NCBI GenBank assembly: GCA_001931905.2
Contig: MSJI02000692.1
Coordinates: forward strand, 1 to 18,301
Direction: 5' to 3'
DNA from: Cladosporium sp. IMV 00045
Lineage: Eukaryota > Ascomycota > Dothideomycetes > Cladosporiales > Cladosporiaceae
DNA length: 18,301 nucleotides
Positions 1 through 8,061 of this stretch are shown piece by piece. Position 1 is the first letter of the stretch. Every line of letters starts with the position of its first letter. Position numbers and translations under genes: made by a program. The notes beneath the pieces are model-generated. The model did not search any database, had not been told where the DNA came from, and worked only from the letters and a program-made list of their open reading frames with translations.

Positions 1-458
1 TGGTAATCGTGCACCCAGACCAGGTCGTTATCCTGAACGTCGCGCGCGATCTCCTTTGCGAACAGCCTGTTGGCCTCGACGTAGCCCTCCCATGCGGATT
101 CGTCGAAGGTGATCTCACCGGGGTGGTAGTGGAAGAGAGGCCAGAGGATGGAGTTGGAGAAGCCGTTGTAGTGGCGCTCGCTGAGGTCCTCGTCCATGAA
201 GATGGGGACGGCATTGTACTCGTCCAAGAGTCTTTTCTTGACGTGGTCGATCTCGTTCTCCGGAGGAGCAGTGCCGGGCCAGCCGTACCACTTGAACTGA
301 GTGTTCTTGCTAAGTCCACTGAGACCGGAGACAAGGCCGCCGGAGGACATGGAGAAGTCATAGTGGCCCTCGTCGGAGCGCTTGATCGTGATGGGAAGAC
401 GATTGGAAATGAGCAGCAGGCGGCCAGCAGGCTGCACTGAGTCTTCGCTGGCGTTCAT
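1..458 (-). CDS. TPS1: alpha,alpha-trehalose-phosphate synthase (UDP-forming), N-terminal part, cut by window edge
   Basis: This enzyme joins UDP-glucose and glucose-6-phosphate to give trehalose-6-phosphate in the cytosol, the first step of trehalose synthesis (GT20 family). The 152 visible codons carry the family N-terminus: LLLISNRLP at about residues 14-22, the glycine loop SSGGLVSGL at 38-46, WYGWPG at 57-62, NGFSNSILWPLFHY at 98-111, and DLVWVHDY at 145-152, where the window ends inside the next codon (expected His). The Arg in SNRLP and the Asp of VHDY correspond to substrate-contacting positions in the family. The start at 458 gives the normal short N-terminus before ISNRLP, and no intron interrupts the visible part. 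The family is usually about 480-550 residues, so roughly two thirds lies outside. The gene is divergent from the DEK-like gene and has stress-element cores upstream. Identification is very sure; only the exact start is slightly open. Confidence 0.96.
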   Translation of the reverse strand, partial: MNASEDSVQPAGRLLLISNRLPITIKRSDEGHYDFSMSSGGLVSGLSGLSKNTQFKWYGWPGTAPPENEIDHVKKRLLDEYNAVPIFMDEDLSERHYNGFSNSILWPLFHYHPGEITFDESAWEGYVEANRLFAKEIARDVQDNDLVWVHDY

Positions 459-503
459 GGCGATTTGCAAGTCTGCGTAGAATGTGGTCAGTGTGGATGC
501 TCT

Positions 504-533
504 TCAAGCACGTGAAAGTAAGTAAGTGAACAT
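504..533 (-). promoter_or_regulatory. possible upstream ORF in the TPS1 leader
   Basis: A nine-codon ORF (ATG at 533-531, TGA at 506-504) lies 45 bases before the TPS1 start, on the same strand and in a different frame. If the leader reaches this far it could lower or condition translation of the synthase. It overlaps a CACGTG E-box at 509-514, so the segment could equally be promoter rather than transcript. The transcript start is not visible. Confidence 0.25.
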
Positions 534-650
534 GTGGGATCGACCTCTCCAGGCAGAGCTCTCAAGGAGCATTTCAGGGCGCAGCTCGGGCGCGCTCTTG
601 CTCGAGGCAAGCCTGTCGTTGTTCCCGATCATTGTGAAAGGGTGCGTGGG

Positions 651-708
651 AGGGGAAGTGGTGTGAGGAATCGGTGGGGGAGAATGAAGGAAGAGGTAGG
701 TGTAGGGG
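651..708. promoter_or_regulatory. stress-response-element (STRE) cores upstream of TPS1
   Basis: AGGGG, the core bound by Msn2/4-type zinc-finger factors in yeasts, occurs at 651-655 and 704-708, about 195 and 250 bases before the TPS1 start. A third copy is at 1288-1292. TPS1 genes in fungi are commonly stress-induced through such sites. The motif is only five bases long and this strand is G-rich, so chance matches are likely. Function is inferred. Confidence 0.4.
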
Positions 709-1910
709 AGGAAGAGAGGGATAAGTTGTGCGGGAGTGTCGTGGTAGGTGAAGAGGGAGTCGGAAGGTTGCAGTGAAAGAAGATTGGCAAACTCACATGC
801 GTGTGGGAAATTAGTTGTTGTTGGTCAGGTGCTCGTAGCTTCTAAGAGTGAGGCAGGTGCGCTTCACGTGCTTTCAGGCCTCGATTCTGGTTCGCGCCTT
901 CCTCGTTTGCTCCGTTTCTGAAACGTGGATCGCTTTGGTGTTTGCACTGACGCAATCGGTACAGCGTATGAGGGAAGGTATTGCCGTCTTTCTTGTTCTT
1001 GTCCTTCCCGTTCTTCTTCCTGGTGGACTTTCTTGAAGATGCTGCGTCCCAGGTTTCTCGACGGGCCGCAGAGTGTAGCGTGCGAGGAAAGATCGATTGA
1101 CGAAACAGCTTAGGAAGACAGGAAGAGTGAGGTCTACGCGGACTGCTGCGAGATCAAAAGTTGGACGGCAGGCAGTATAATAAGAGAGCTCTTCACTAGC
1201 GCACTCATACGCGACGAAGCGATACGACACTTTTGTGTAATGACGGCGGGGCGGTTGGGGGCGGTTGGGAGGGCGATTTGGACCAAGAGGGGAGGCGAAG
1301 AGGATGGACAGAGAGACAGGTGGTGGAGACGAGAAGATGGTGAGGAAGATTCGGCGTGGTCCTTCGGGTCGGTATCGGTGATGGCTTAGTTACGCAAGGT
1401 TTTGGTGGTTGTGACGACAGGCTTGGGGCGCCCGTGCGATGGAAAAACCGGTCGATCGGGCGCGGACGTGTTGGGAGAGAAGAGGAGTAATGCGCGGCGT
1501 GGATGGAGAGGGCAAGGGTGTATGACAGGGATTGATGTTGTTGTCGGAAGAGGAGACAGGCGGGTATGAATGTTTCTGGACCAGACCAGACGATACCACT
1601 GCGAAGGTTAAGGTGTAGCTCCATGTACTCTGCGGCCGACCAGGCACAGGGTGACGTGACCTCACCTGGCGCTGGCTTGTCTCAATAGCGCAGAGGCATA
1701 CAACGTGCGCTCGCTCTCTGCCGGAGGAAGCGGGGAAAGACTGGTACTAGGACTGTAGCTCTCCTGCTAGCTCAACTCAACTAGCCTACATGTTAATTTG
1801 ATCGAAGAGACAAAGGGGATTGGAAGACTAGCCGAGGATCGTCTCAAATCCAACATCATCAGCATCTTCACGTGTCAATCCACGCTCAATAGCGAGACAT
1901 ATCAAGAACA

Positions 1911-3158
1911 ATGTCCGACTCGGAACTATCAGACGCGCCTCCAAACGTCGCGTCACCCAATGACAACAACATGGACGACGCGACAATCGAATCAACACTC
2001 CGCCGCATCGTCCGCGACGCGATCAAGAAGGATGAAGAGATCACCGTGCGAATCGCGCGCACGCGCGCCGAAGAAGAGCTAGAGCTAGAAGAAGGCTTCT
2101 TTAAGGAGGGAGAGTGGAAGGAGCGCAGTAAGAACATCATCAATGCTGCTGTCGAGGAGCCGGAGTCGCCTGCGAAGCAGAAAGAGAAGCCGAAGTCGAA
2201 GACTGCTGGACGGAAGAGGAAATCCGAGGAGCCGGTCGAGAAGCCCAAGAAGAGGGCTAGGAAGAGTCCGGTGGTGGAGTCTGAAGATGAAGATGAGAAT
2301 GGGATTGATGAAGAGGAGGAAGAGGAGGAGGTCAAGCCAAAGTCCAAATCCAGAACGAAACCACAAACAAAGAAGACAGCCAAAAGAAGCCCAGTAGTCG
2401 AATCAGACGACGAAGAAGAAGAAGAGGCAAAGCCCAAACGAAAGACGAAATCCAAAACTTCCACCCCGGTTGTGGAGTCGGGCGATGAAGATGGAGAAGA
2501 AGAGACCAAAACCCAAGCATCAGACAACGACGCCACCAAACCAAACGGCGAGTCTCAAAAACAACAAACAACCCAAGCATCAGCACCCGCAGAAGCCGAC
2601 GATGACTCCGACCTCTCCTCCCTAATCGACGACCCACCCCCCAAAAAGAAAGCCGGGCGGCCCAAAAAATCCACCTCCCCATCCACAGGCACCACCAAAA
2701 AGAAAGCCCAACCCTCCACCACCAACAACGCCAAAACCCTCTCCGCCGACGAAGAAGAAATCAAACGCCTCCAGTCCCAACTCCTAAAATGCGGCATCCG
2801 CAAACTCTGGCACCGCGAACTGGCCCAGTGCTCCACTCCCAAAGCGAAAATCTCCCACCTGAAATCCATGCTTACCGACGCCGGGATGACGGGCCGCTTC
2901 AGCGCGGAGAAAGCCAGGGCGATTAAAGAGGCGAGAGAGCTCGAGGCGGAGTTGGAGAGTGCGAGGGATTTTGAGGAGAAATTCGGAACCGGGGGGAGGG
3001 GGCGGAGGGGGAAGGCGAAGAAGGTGGAGGAGGAGAAGGGGAGTGATGGGGAGGAAGAAGAGGAGGAGGCTGAGGAGGTCAAGAAGAGGCCGGGTGGGAG
3101 GCTTTTGCCTAAGGGGTTGGTGGATTTCGGGGATAGTGGGGATGAGGGGAGTGATTGA
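1911..3158 (+). CDS. putative nuclear chromatin/transcription regulator, DEK-C-like domain plus AT-hook
   Basis: This single-exon gene encodes 415 residues. Residues about 23-80 (IESTLRRIVRDAI then a charged helix ending RSKNIINAAV) resemble the DEK C-terminal helical domain, a DNA or nucleosome-binding fold. Residues about 85-280 are disordered and very charged, with basic nuclear-localisation-like clusters, an AT-hook core GRPKK at 249-253, and three copies of [S/T]PVVES followed by an acidic run (119, 160 and 185). A second compact block, about 282-350, starts with EEIKRLQSQLLKCGIRKLW and includes KAKISHLKSMLTDAGM; similar blocks occur in fungal proteins labelled transcriptional regulator. 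The tail is acidic and ends in DEGSD. The start sits in a good context (ACAATGTCC), just before the conserved acidic N-terminus. It is nuclear by inference, and the exact function is unknown. A histone chaperone-like role is an alternative. Confidence 0.85.
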   Translation: MSDSELSDAPPNVASPNDNNMDDATIESTLRRIVRDAIKKDEEITVRIARTRAEEELELEEGFFKEGEWKERSKNIINAAVEEPESPAKQKEKPKSKTAGRKRKSEEPVEKPKKRARKSPVVESEDEDENGIDEEEEEEEVKPKSKSRTKPQTKKTAKRSPVVESDDEEEEEAKPKRKTKSKTSTPVVESGDEDGEEETKTQASDNDATKPNGESQKQQTTQASAPAEADDDSDLSSLIDDPPPKKKAGRPKKSTSPSTGTTKKKAQPSTTNNAKTLSADEEEIKRLQSQLLKCGIRKLWHRELAQCSTPKAKISHLKSMLTDAGMTGRFSAEKARAIKEARELEAELESARDFEEKFGTGGRGRRGKAKKVEEEKGSDGEEEEEEAEEVKKRPGGRLLPKGLVDFGDSGDEGSD

Positions 3159-3521
3159 TGAGAGAGTGCGGTTCAAAGCGAGTGGGACGTCGCGTTTCGT
3201 GAAGATGATGCGAGGAGAATGTTGCTTTTGATCAAAGACATGTTCGAGTCAGTCGAGACAGGCGACTGCTCGAGTTTGCTTCAAATTTCCCGTAGGAAGA
3301 AATTATGGATTCTTTCGAAAAGAGGAGACATTCTTCCTCCGTAATTGAATTCCCAAAAAAACGCCTCGCTAGTCCCGTGTCTGCCTTGAAGACATTCAAA
3401 TGATTGCCGCATGAACCCAAAGAGTAGAGACCTTCGTAAAACCCATCATCAAAAAGAAAACGCCAGGCCAGCTCACACAAATCCAGCCCATCCATTCACC
3501 TCCCCATCATGACAAAAACCC
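3159..3521. other. convergent 3' intergenic region
   Basis: This stretch lies between the stop codons of the DEK-like gene (plus) and the alternative oxidase gene (minus), so it should hold both 3' untranslated regions. I see no gene and no perfect AATAAA on either strand, only A- and T-rich patches around 3290-3460. Confidence 0.6.
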
Positions 3522-4673
3522 TCAAATACAATCCTCCCTATCCCAACCTCCTGGCTTATTAAACTCGATCCCCTTGGTGGGATGCGGCCTATCCTCACTC
3601 TTATACTTACTCACATACGGGTTAGGATCGTTCTTCTGATCCAAATTGCCCAGCGTATGGTTCACCTCTCGGTGCTTACTCTCGTCGGCACGGATGTACA
3701 AGAGCAGATCGCGCATCGAGCGCTTCCCCTCCGGCATGGCCCAGTACTTGACCGCAATGTCTGGCGCGGCCATCTTCTCCCACTGCGGCAGGCGGCCGGC
3801 GTCCAAATCCGCGATTTCGCGCGTGTAGGTGAGGACTGCTTCTTCTTCCAGGTAGCCGACGAAGCGGTGGCAGGTGCGCGGGCTGAGGAGGTAGGAGATG
3901 AACATGGCGTTGAAGAAGACGCCCTGCGCGCCGAGGACCATGAGGCGCATGAAGGGGCCCGGTTCGGCCATTTTGAGGAATGTCAGGAGGTGCATGCGCT
4001 CGTTGTAGGATTCTTCCAGCAGGGTTTCGATCCAGCCGTTGTCGCGCTTCATGCGCCGCATGCTGTGCAGGTGGCGGAGCATGCCGGCTACCATGCCGGG
4101 GACGCCAGCGACGGATTCGAGGAAGATGTTTCTGCGAGCGAGAGGGAAGGATTGTTAGACATGTGACAAGGTGTGCAGTCGTTTTGTCATCAGCACATAC
4201 CTGATCATGTATTTCCGCTCGTCCATGCCGTACTTCTGCTGCGCGGCTTTGGGGTCCTTCTCGCCCAACTTCATGGCCTTGCCATGACTGTAGCCGGTCG
4301 CAAGGTCGAGACCGAAACGCAGCACGCGTACCATGGCCAAAGCGACCTTGTCAGACATGGTCTTCGCTTCTCGATGCGCGACGACGACGGACTTCATCTG
4401 CTCCTCGGTGTAGACGGGGTGAGCCCATGCTGCTTCCGTGGTGCGGATGTGCGGCGCGTCGGGTTCGGGGAAGAATTCTTTGATGCCTAGGGGGCGAGTT
4501 GTGCTGAATTGCCTGCTGCGTGGTGGCGATGCGGCGTGTTGGATGTGGATGAGGCCTGGACGAGCGGTCCTGGTGGCGAGGCGGACGCCATTGTTGTTGA
4601 GTGTCTTGAGGACCGAGGCGGCGGATTGCCTGGTCAGGATGGTGTTGGCGTTGACTGCTCTGGTGCAGCTCAT
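3522..4673 (-). CDS. AOX1: mitochondrial alternative oxidase
   Basis: This is the cyanide-insensitive ubiquinol oxidase of the inner mitochondrial membrane. It passes electrons from ubiquinol to oxygen without pumping protons. There are two exons, 4673-4201 and 4131-3522, joined across a 69-base intron (4200-4132; GTATGT...GCAG, phase 2), giving 360 residues, the usual fungal length. The N-terminus is Arg/Ser/Thr-rich with few acids and contains RQFSTT near 54-59, a typical presequence cleavage region. All six diiron ligands are visible: Glu163 (FLESVAG), Glu202 and His205 (NERMH), a Glu in LEEEAV (about 253-255), and Glu308 with His311 (RADESKH). The splice restores the family segment [14 protein letters not shown] exactly. 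Intron retention would stop after 172 residues, before any ligand. Fungal oxidases are often induced when the cytochrome chain is blocked; a STRE core lies 131 bases upstream. Identification is very sure. The symbol follows common fungal use (aod-1 in Neurospora). Confidence 0.97.
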
Positions 4674-4803
4674 TGGTGTGATGAGGTGTTGTGGATTGGT
4701 CGGTGTTCAGTGGTGGTAGTGGTTGTACTGGTAGTAGTAGCTCTGAAGTTGATGTTGTTTGGTGATGATGAATAAACAGAGGAAACGACAACGACAGGTG
4801 AGA

Positions 4804-4808
4804 CCCCT
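4804..4808. promoter_or_regulatory. STRE core upstream of alternative oxidase
   Basis: CCCCT lies 131 bases before the oxidase start, in the stretch expected to be its proximal promoter or leader. It matches the stress element core also seen upstream of TPS1. A single five-base motif is weak evidence. Confidence 0.25.
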
Positions 4809-5222
4809 CCCTTACTTAAAGCAGGTGGTGAGAGAAGAACACTTGCTCAGGTCATGATCTAGATTTTCCTATTTCTCCTCTAGCCACAGAAGACAGCCCG
4901 TGATTGATGACTCTGCTACGAAAAGGCGCCGCCGGTGTACCATGCACGCGGCTCAGTCAGCTAGAGCTGAGGTGTGTGCTGTCTGCATCTCCAAACTTCG
5001 CAAACCAATTCGGGCCCAGACATTCACATGCGCCTCCGACATGCCCGTCCGCTTTCCGCAAATGGACCGCCCTCCGCTGCACAAGAGAGCTAACAAGGCG
5101 AGACCCTTGGTTTTGAGAGCGAGTGGCGAGCACCTTTCATTATTATCCCCAATGCTCAGTCAGCGATGATTTCAATCCTGTTCCTGGTGCAATCGATCGA
5201 AAGCTCCATGTACAAAACATCT

Positions 5223-5306
5223 CATACATACATACATGTACGTACATGCAGCTATCATCAGCCCTTGTCCGCAGAAAATGCCGTATGACACCGCATGCAT
5301 GCATGC
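5223..5306. repeat. CATA/CATG microsatellite with two perfect palindromes
   Basis: A (CATA)3 tract runs into the 14-base perfect palindrome CATGTACGTACATG at 5235-5248. A second perfect palindrome, GCATGCATGCATGC, is at 5293-5306. Both lie in non-coding DNA about 560-630 bases upstream of the alternative oxidase start. They could be simple-sequence expansions or dyad protein-binding sites. Confidence 0.7.
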
Positions 5307-5775
5307 AAGTACCCAGCCCTGGAGGTCAGCCTTCAACACGTGATACCGGCAACGAATTACACCCGGGAGAGCACGGGCAACACCGGCTTGCATCTCTCAC
5401 CTCACACGACTGCGCGCCGCAAGAAAGCCGCTTCCGACAACACTTCGATCGTGTTTTTCCTTTCTTGTCATCACCATCATCGTCATTCCCGTGTGCGCCT
5501 GTCATCGCCGCATATATCCTTTTGTCTCCGCTTGGGATGATCCTCATGCCGTATTGCTGGGATGCCGCCTTGAGCTGTGCGGTGATGAAGGATGTCTGTT
5601 CAAACGGCGATTGGACTTTGAGCTGGGACTTCACTTCTTGTGGCGATTGACGGAGCGACGACGAGGATTGCAAGACGCTGAAATCGATCGAATGACGAGC
5701 TACTGTTTATCCAAGAAGGAACAAGGCTGAATAATGCAACAGTATGGCCTGTCAGGTGAATTGACAAGGAAAAGG

Positions 5776-5788
5776 TAGGGTTAGGGTT
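5776..5788 (+). promoter_or_regulatory. telobox-like motif TAGGGTTAGGGTT
   Basis: Two adjacent telomere-type repeats lie in the 3' flank of the DUF1275 gene. In fungi, Myb-type proteins such as Tbf1/Teb1 bind internal TTAGGG copies. Two units are too few to suggest a former telomere, and chance occurrence is possible. Confidence 0.35.
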
Positions 5789-5990
5789 GGTGTTAGCCCT
5801 CCTCGCCACTTCACCTCACTATTACAAGACCAAAGAGAACAATATTCCTCAATCATCCAGCCCCTCGAACTCCCATTGAGCCAACGGAATCAAGTCTCCT
5901 CCTTAATCCGTCCAACCCAATCCAATTAACCCAGCTCCCCTCATCGGCTAATCCCCTCGACATCACCAATCCCCCAACACCCCTCGCGCC

Positions 5991-6767
5991 TCAAGAACAA
6001 AACATCAACCCCACAACAACCACCCCCTTCAACACCGCCGACAAAACCACCACCTCCGCCGCGCCCACCCTCTCCAGCGCAAACGCCCCACTAACACCCC
6101 CCAGCACCAAACTCCCCAAAAAAGCCACCCGTCGATCCCGCGCCTTATTCCTCCAAGCCAACACCCTCCGATCAATAAGCAAATCCACCCAAGCAGCCGT
6201 CGCCATCGCCGTGCTAATCTCCGGCACGCCCCAAGCCCGCGCGGCCGCGACCTGCGATCCACACGCCGCTGCCAGCAAGCCGAGCCCGACTCTCGGCCTC
6301 GTGCCGATCCCCTGGATGGCCTCGCCGTCGCTGAACTCGTAGTGAATCCAAGCCGAAACGACGAGCATGCCCGTCTGCACCACCCCAACAGCAACCTGCC
6401 ACACCCTCCTCCTCCGCCCGACGGCATTGCCCACTTGGCCCGTGACGAGCGCGCCCGCGAGCCAAGAGCAGAGACTGACTGTGGCGTTGGCGAGGCGGTC
6501 CCAGGAATTATGCCGGTCTGTGAGCGCGAGGGCGAGGACGACCGTGTTCCCCGTCTGGGCGGAGGCGAAGCAGTGGAATTGCGCGTAGGAGATGGCGTTT
6601 TGCAGGCCGATGGCGAAGGTTTGCAGGAGGAGGTGCAGGGTTATGATGGGCGTGGGGGAGAGGTCGGAGAGCCAGTGGTGGTGGAGGAAGGTGAGGAGGG
6701 GGCGGTGGCGTGAGGGGTTGGGGGTGTCCGGTTTGGTCGGGGAGGGAAGGGTTGGTGGGGCGGGCAT
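5991..6767 (-). CDS. DUF1275 (YoaK-like) integral membrane protein
   Basis: This encodes a 258-residue membrane protein of the DUF1275 family, whose transported substrate or role is not established. Family marks are FASAQTGNTVVLAL at about 67-80 (QTGN at 71-74) and GVPEISTAMATAAWVDLL at about 180-197. Hydrophobic spans lie near 40-60, 68-85, 94-115, 121-142, 159-178, 213-232 and 235-256, giving six or seven segments. The N-terminal 35 residues are Pro/Ser/Thr-rich and cytosolic by inference. The open frame extends upstream to 6959, but that part (His/Ser/Thr-rich, not family-like) is most likely leader. I chose the ATG at 6767 because it begins the usual short N-terminus in a good context (GCACGATGCC). 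A basic loop (GRRRRVW, about 117-123) fits the cytosolic side. No intron is seen. The gene stands alone, between a 3' region and its own promoter. Confidence 0.85.
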   Translation of the reverse strand: MPAPPTLPSPTKPDTPNPSRHRPLLTFLHHHWLSDLSPTPIITLHLLLQTFAIGLQNAISYAQFHCFASAQTGNTVVLALALTDRHNSWDRLANATVSLCSWLAGALVTGQVGNAVGRRRRVWQVAVGVVQTGMLVVSAWIHYEFSDGEAIQGIGTRPRVGLGLLAAACGSQVAAARAWGVPEISTAMATAAWVDLLIDRRVLAWRNKARDRRVAFLGSLVLGGVSGAFALERVGAAEVVVLSAVLKGVVVVGLMFCS

Positions 6768-8061
6768 CGTGCTTGTCTTTTTGGATGATGGGTGGGATGA
6801 TGAGTGAGGTAGTCGGGTGTTGGTTGTGAAGATCGAACGGTGCGCCCGTGTCTGTGGCTGTGAGTGTAGATGCCAATAGCAATGTTCGAGGTTTGCACGT
6901 GCGTGTGTGCACGATCGGAGTCTTGCGTAGCAATTTACATGTGTAAGGCAAGCAAGCAATCAAGCAGGTCCAAGGCCGTGCTGGCCAATTTCCGATTTCA
7001 GAGTCGTAACGTAGTGTGATCTTTCTTCATGACATGAAGAAGGCGCTGATGGGGGTTGCTGGGATGGTTCAGTCGAATCATTAACCGGGTCAGTCACGTT
7101 CACGAAGAGACTACCTACGCCTTCCTGATTAAACCTTCCGCTCTGTCGCAGACAAGTATAAGGTTACCAACATGTGTGATGATCGTGATTGACAAGGTAG
7201 GTACAGAGAAACGGAAACACCTGGTAGGTATACGTGACGAAACTTAGAGCTGGGATGTAATACATAATAAAAGCAAATTCATCTGTTATTCTCAAAGAAA
7301 AGACATAACATGCCTAATAAAAAGCCAATAATTCAAATATACGAAGCCATCAACGAAACAAAACCACAGAAGAAAAACATCAAGACGACCCAGAAATCAG
7401 AACGTTCAAATCAAAAGAAAAGCAAATCAAGCAAACAAGCAGGACGGAGAAAAGAAAAGAAAGGGAATATCGATCATCAAGAATTCTTCAAGAAGTAGAA
7501 CAAAAACACAAAGGTTCCGAACGGGGTATCATTTTTGCGTGCGCGCATGCTCTTCTCCACCAGTCATCGTGGAATCAAAAAGCAGGAAGACTATAGGAGA
7601 GCAACCCAACAGAAGAATGAAATAAAAATCAAGGCTGGAAAAAAGCAAAAGAACCAAAAAGAAGCAACACGCTGGCTTGAAAAAAATCATCGCGAAATCA
7701 CAAAATCTCCGCCCAAATTTGCCGCCAAGTAGAATGATAGCATCCTCATTTCTTCAGATTCCCCCTCCCGCGCCTGGCTTTGATCGAAAGAAGACAAGAC
7801 AGAAAAAGCAAAGAAAGCGATACGTGACTTCGTGAAGAACAGAAGAACAATAGAGAAAGAAAAAGCATATAAAGCAAGCGATAGCAAAATCGTAAACAGT
7901 CGTGTCGAGAGTCGAGTGGTGGAGCGGGGTATATGTGTGAGCGCGTGCGCGCGATTGTGTTTGCGGTCTCGTAAATTTCGTTTGGTCGTAAAAATTGTAA
8001 AAAGGTCGGCGAGTTGATAGAGGCAAGTTTGAGGAGCTCAGCTAAGCTCAGCTCAGAATTT
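6768..8061. other. DUF1275 promoter and 3' flank of the C2H2 gene
   Basis: No gene is supported. The first part (6768 to about 7200) should hold the DUF1275 leader and promoter. From about 7245 to 7880 the plus strand is strikingly A-rich and T-poor. On the transcribed minus strand this becomes a T-rich tract, plausible as a long 3' untranslated region of the zinc-finger gene. The short Lys/Gln-rich open frames here follow from that composition. An alternating purine-pyrimidine run, broken once, is at 7929-7953. A pentamer-type repeat (CAGCT/AAGCT) sits at about 8036-8056, just past the zinc-finger stop codon. Confidence 0.6.
7260..7740. repeat. A-rich, strand-asymmetric low-complexity tract
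   Basis: For nearly 500 bases the plus strand is dominated by A, with many AAAG, CAAA and GAAA units and few T. This differs sharply from the balanced, GC-richer flanks. It is non-coding by composition. It may be the U-rich 3' untranslated region of the zinc-finger gene on the minus strand, or an old low-complexity insertion. Confidence 0.55.

Larger units (their letters stand above)
459..1910. other. divergent intergenic region between TPS1 and the DEK-like gene
   Basis: No convincing gene lies here; the open frames on both strands have biased composition and no recognisable family. The TPS1-proximal half holds the upstream ORF, two STRE cores and two CACGTG E-boxes (509-514 and 865-870) that share the 11-base context TTCACGTGCTT in opposite orientations. 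On the DEK-like side are a third STRE core (1288-1292), a CRE-like TGACGTGA at 1652-1659 and a CT/CA-rich stretch before the ATG at 1911. The region must hold both promoters. Transcript starts cannot be placed from sequence alone. Confidence 0.7.
4674..5990. other. upstream region of alternative oxidase and 3' region of the DUF1275 gene
   Basis: No gene is called here with confidence. The oxidase-proximal part has a TTTAAG-type AT patch near 4814-4819 (minus reading) and the STRE core. Positions 5223-5306 hold a dense set of CATA/CATG/GCATGC repeats. From about 5720 down to 5326 on the minus strand there is an open frame with protein-like composition; its first in-frame ATG is at 5547, giving 73 residues with eight cysteines in the last half. 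It has no family I recognise, no signal peptide, and no ATG for the best-looking upstream part, so I do not call it a gene. A telobox-like motif is at 5776-5788. Positions 5820-5990 are the expected 3' region of the DUF1275 gene. Confidence 0.55.

Noticed and set aside
1205..1665. Minus-strand frames between TPS1 and the DEK-like gene
   Set aside because: Ser/Pro/Thr/His-rich translation of a pyrimidine-rich strand, with no family features or consistent splice model.
1886..2539. 217-codon Ser-rich frame on the minus strand
   Set aside because: It is antisense to the acidic, Glu/Lys-rich part of the DEK-like gene; GAA/GAG codons read backwards give Ser/Phe/Leu runs.
2555..3176. Minus-strand frames of 130-175 codons
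   Set aside because: They are shadows of the C-terminal half of the DEK-like gene, with low-complexity Ser/Pro/Leu composition.
4674..5200. CGG-N7-CCG element (AOD2/AOD5-type alternative oxidase induction motif)
   Set aside because: I scanned by eye upstream of the oxidase and found no exact copy; a CGG-N6-CCG near 5374-5385 has the wrong spacing. A computed scan would be needed to exclude it fully.
5776..5788. Subtelomeric or former telomere interpretation
   Set aside because: Only two TTAGGG-type units are present, with ordinary conserved genes on both sides.
7404..7414. GTTCAAATC resembling a tRNA B box
   Set aside because: No A box, acceptor stem or anticodon arm can be fitted around it in the A-rich tract.
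7310..7732. Two Lys/Gln-rich plus-strand frames
   Set aside because: They result from the A-rich composition of the tract; amino acids are almost only those with A-rich codons.
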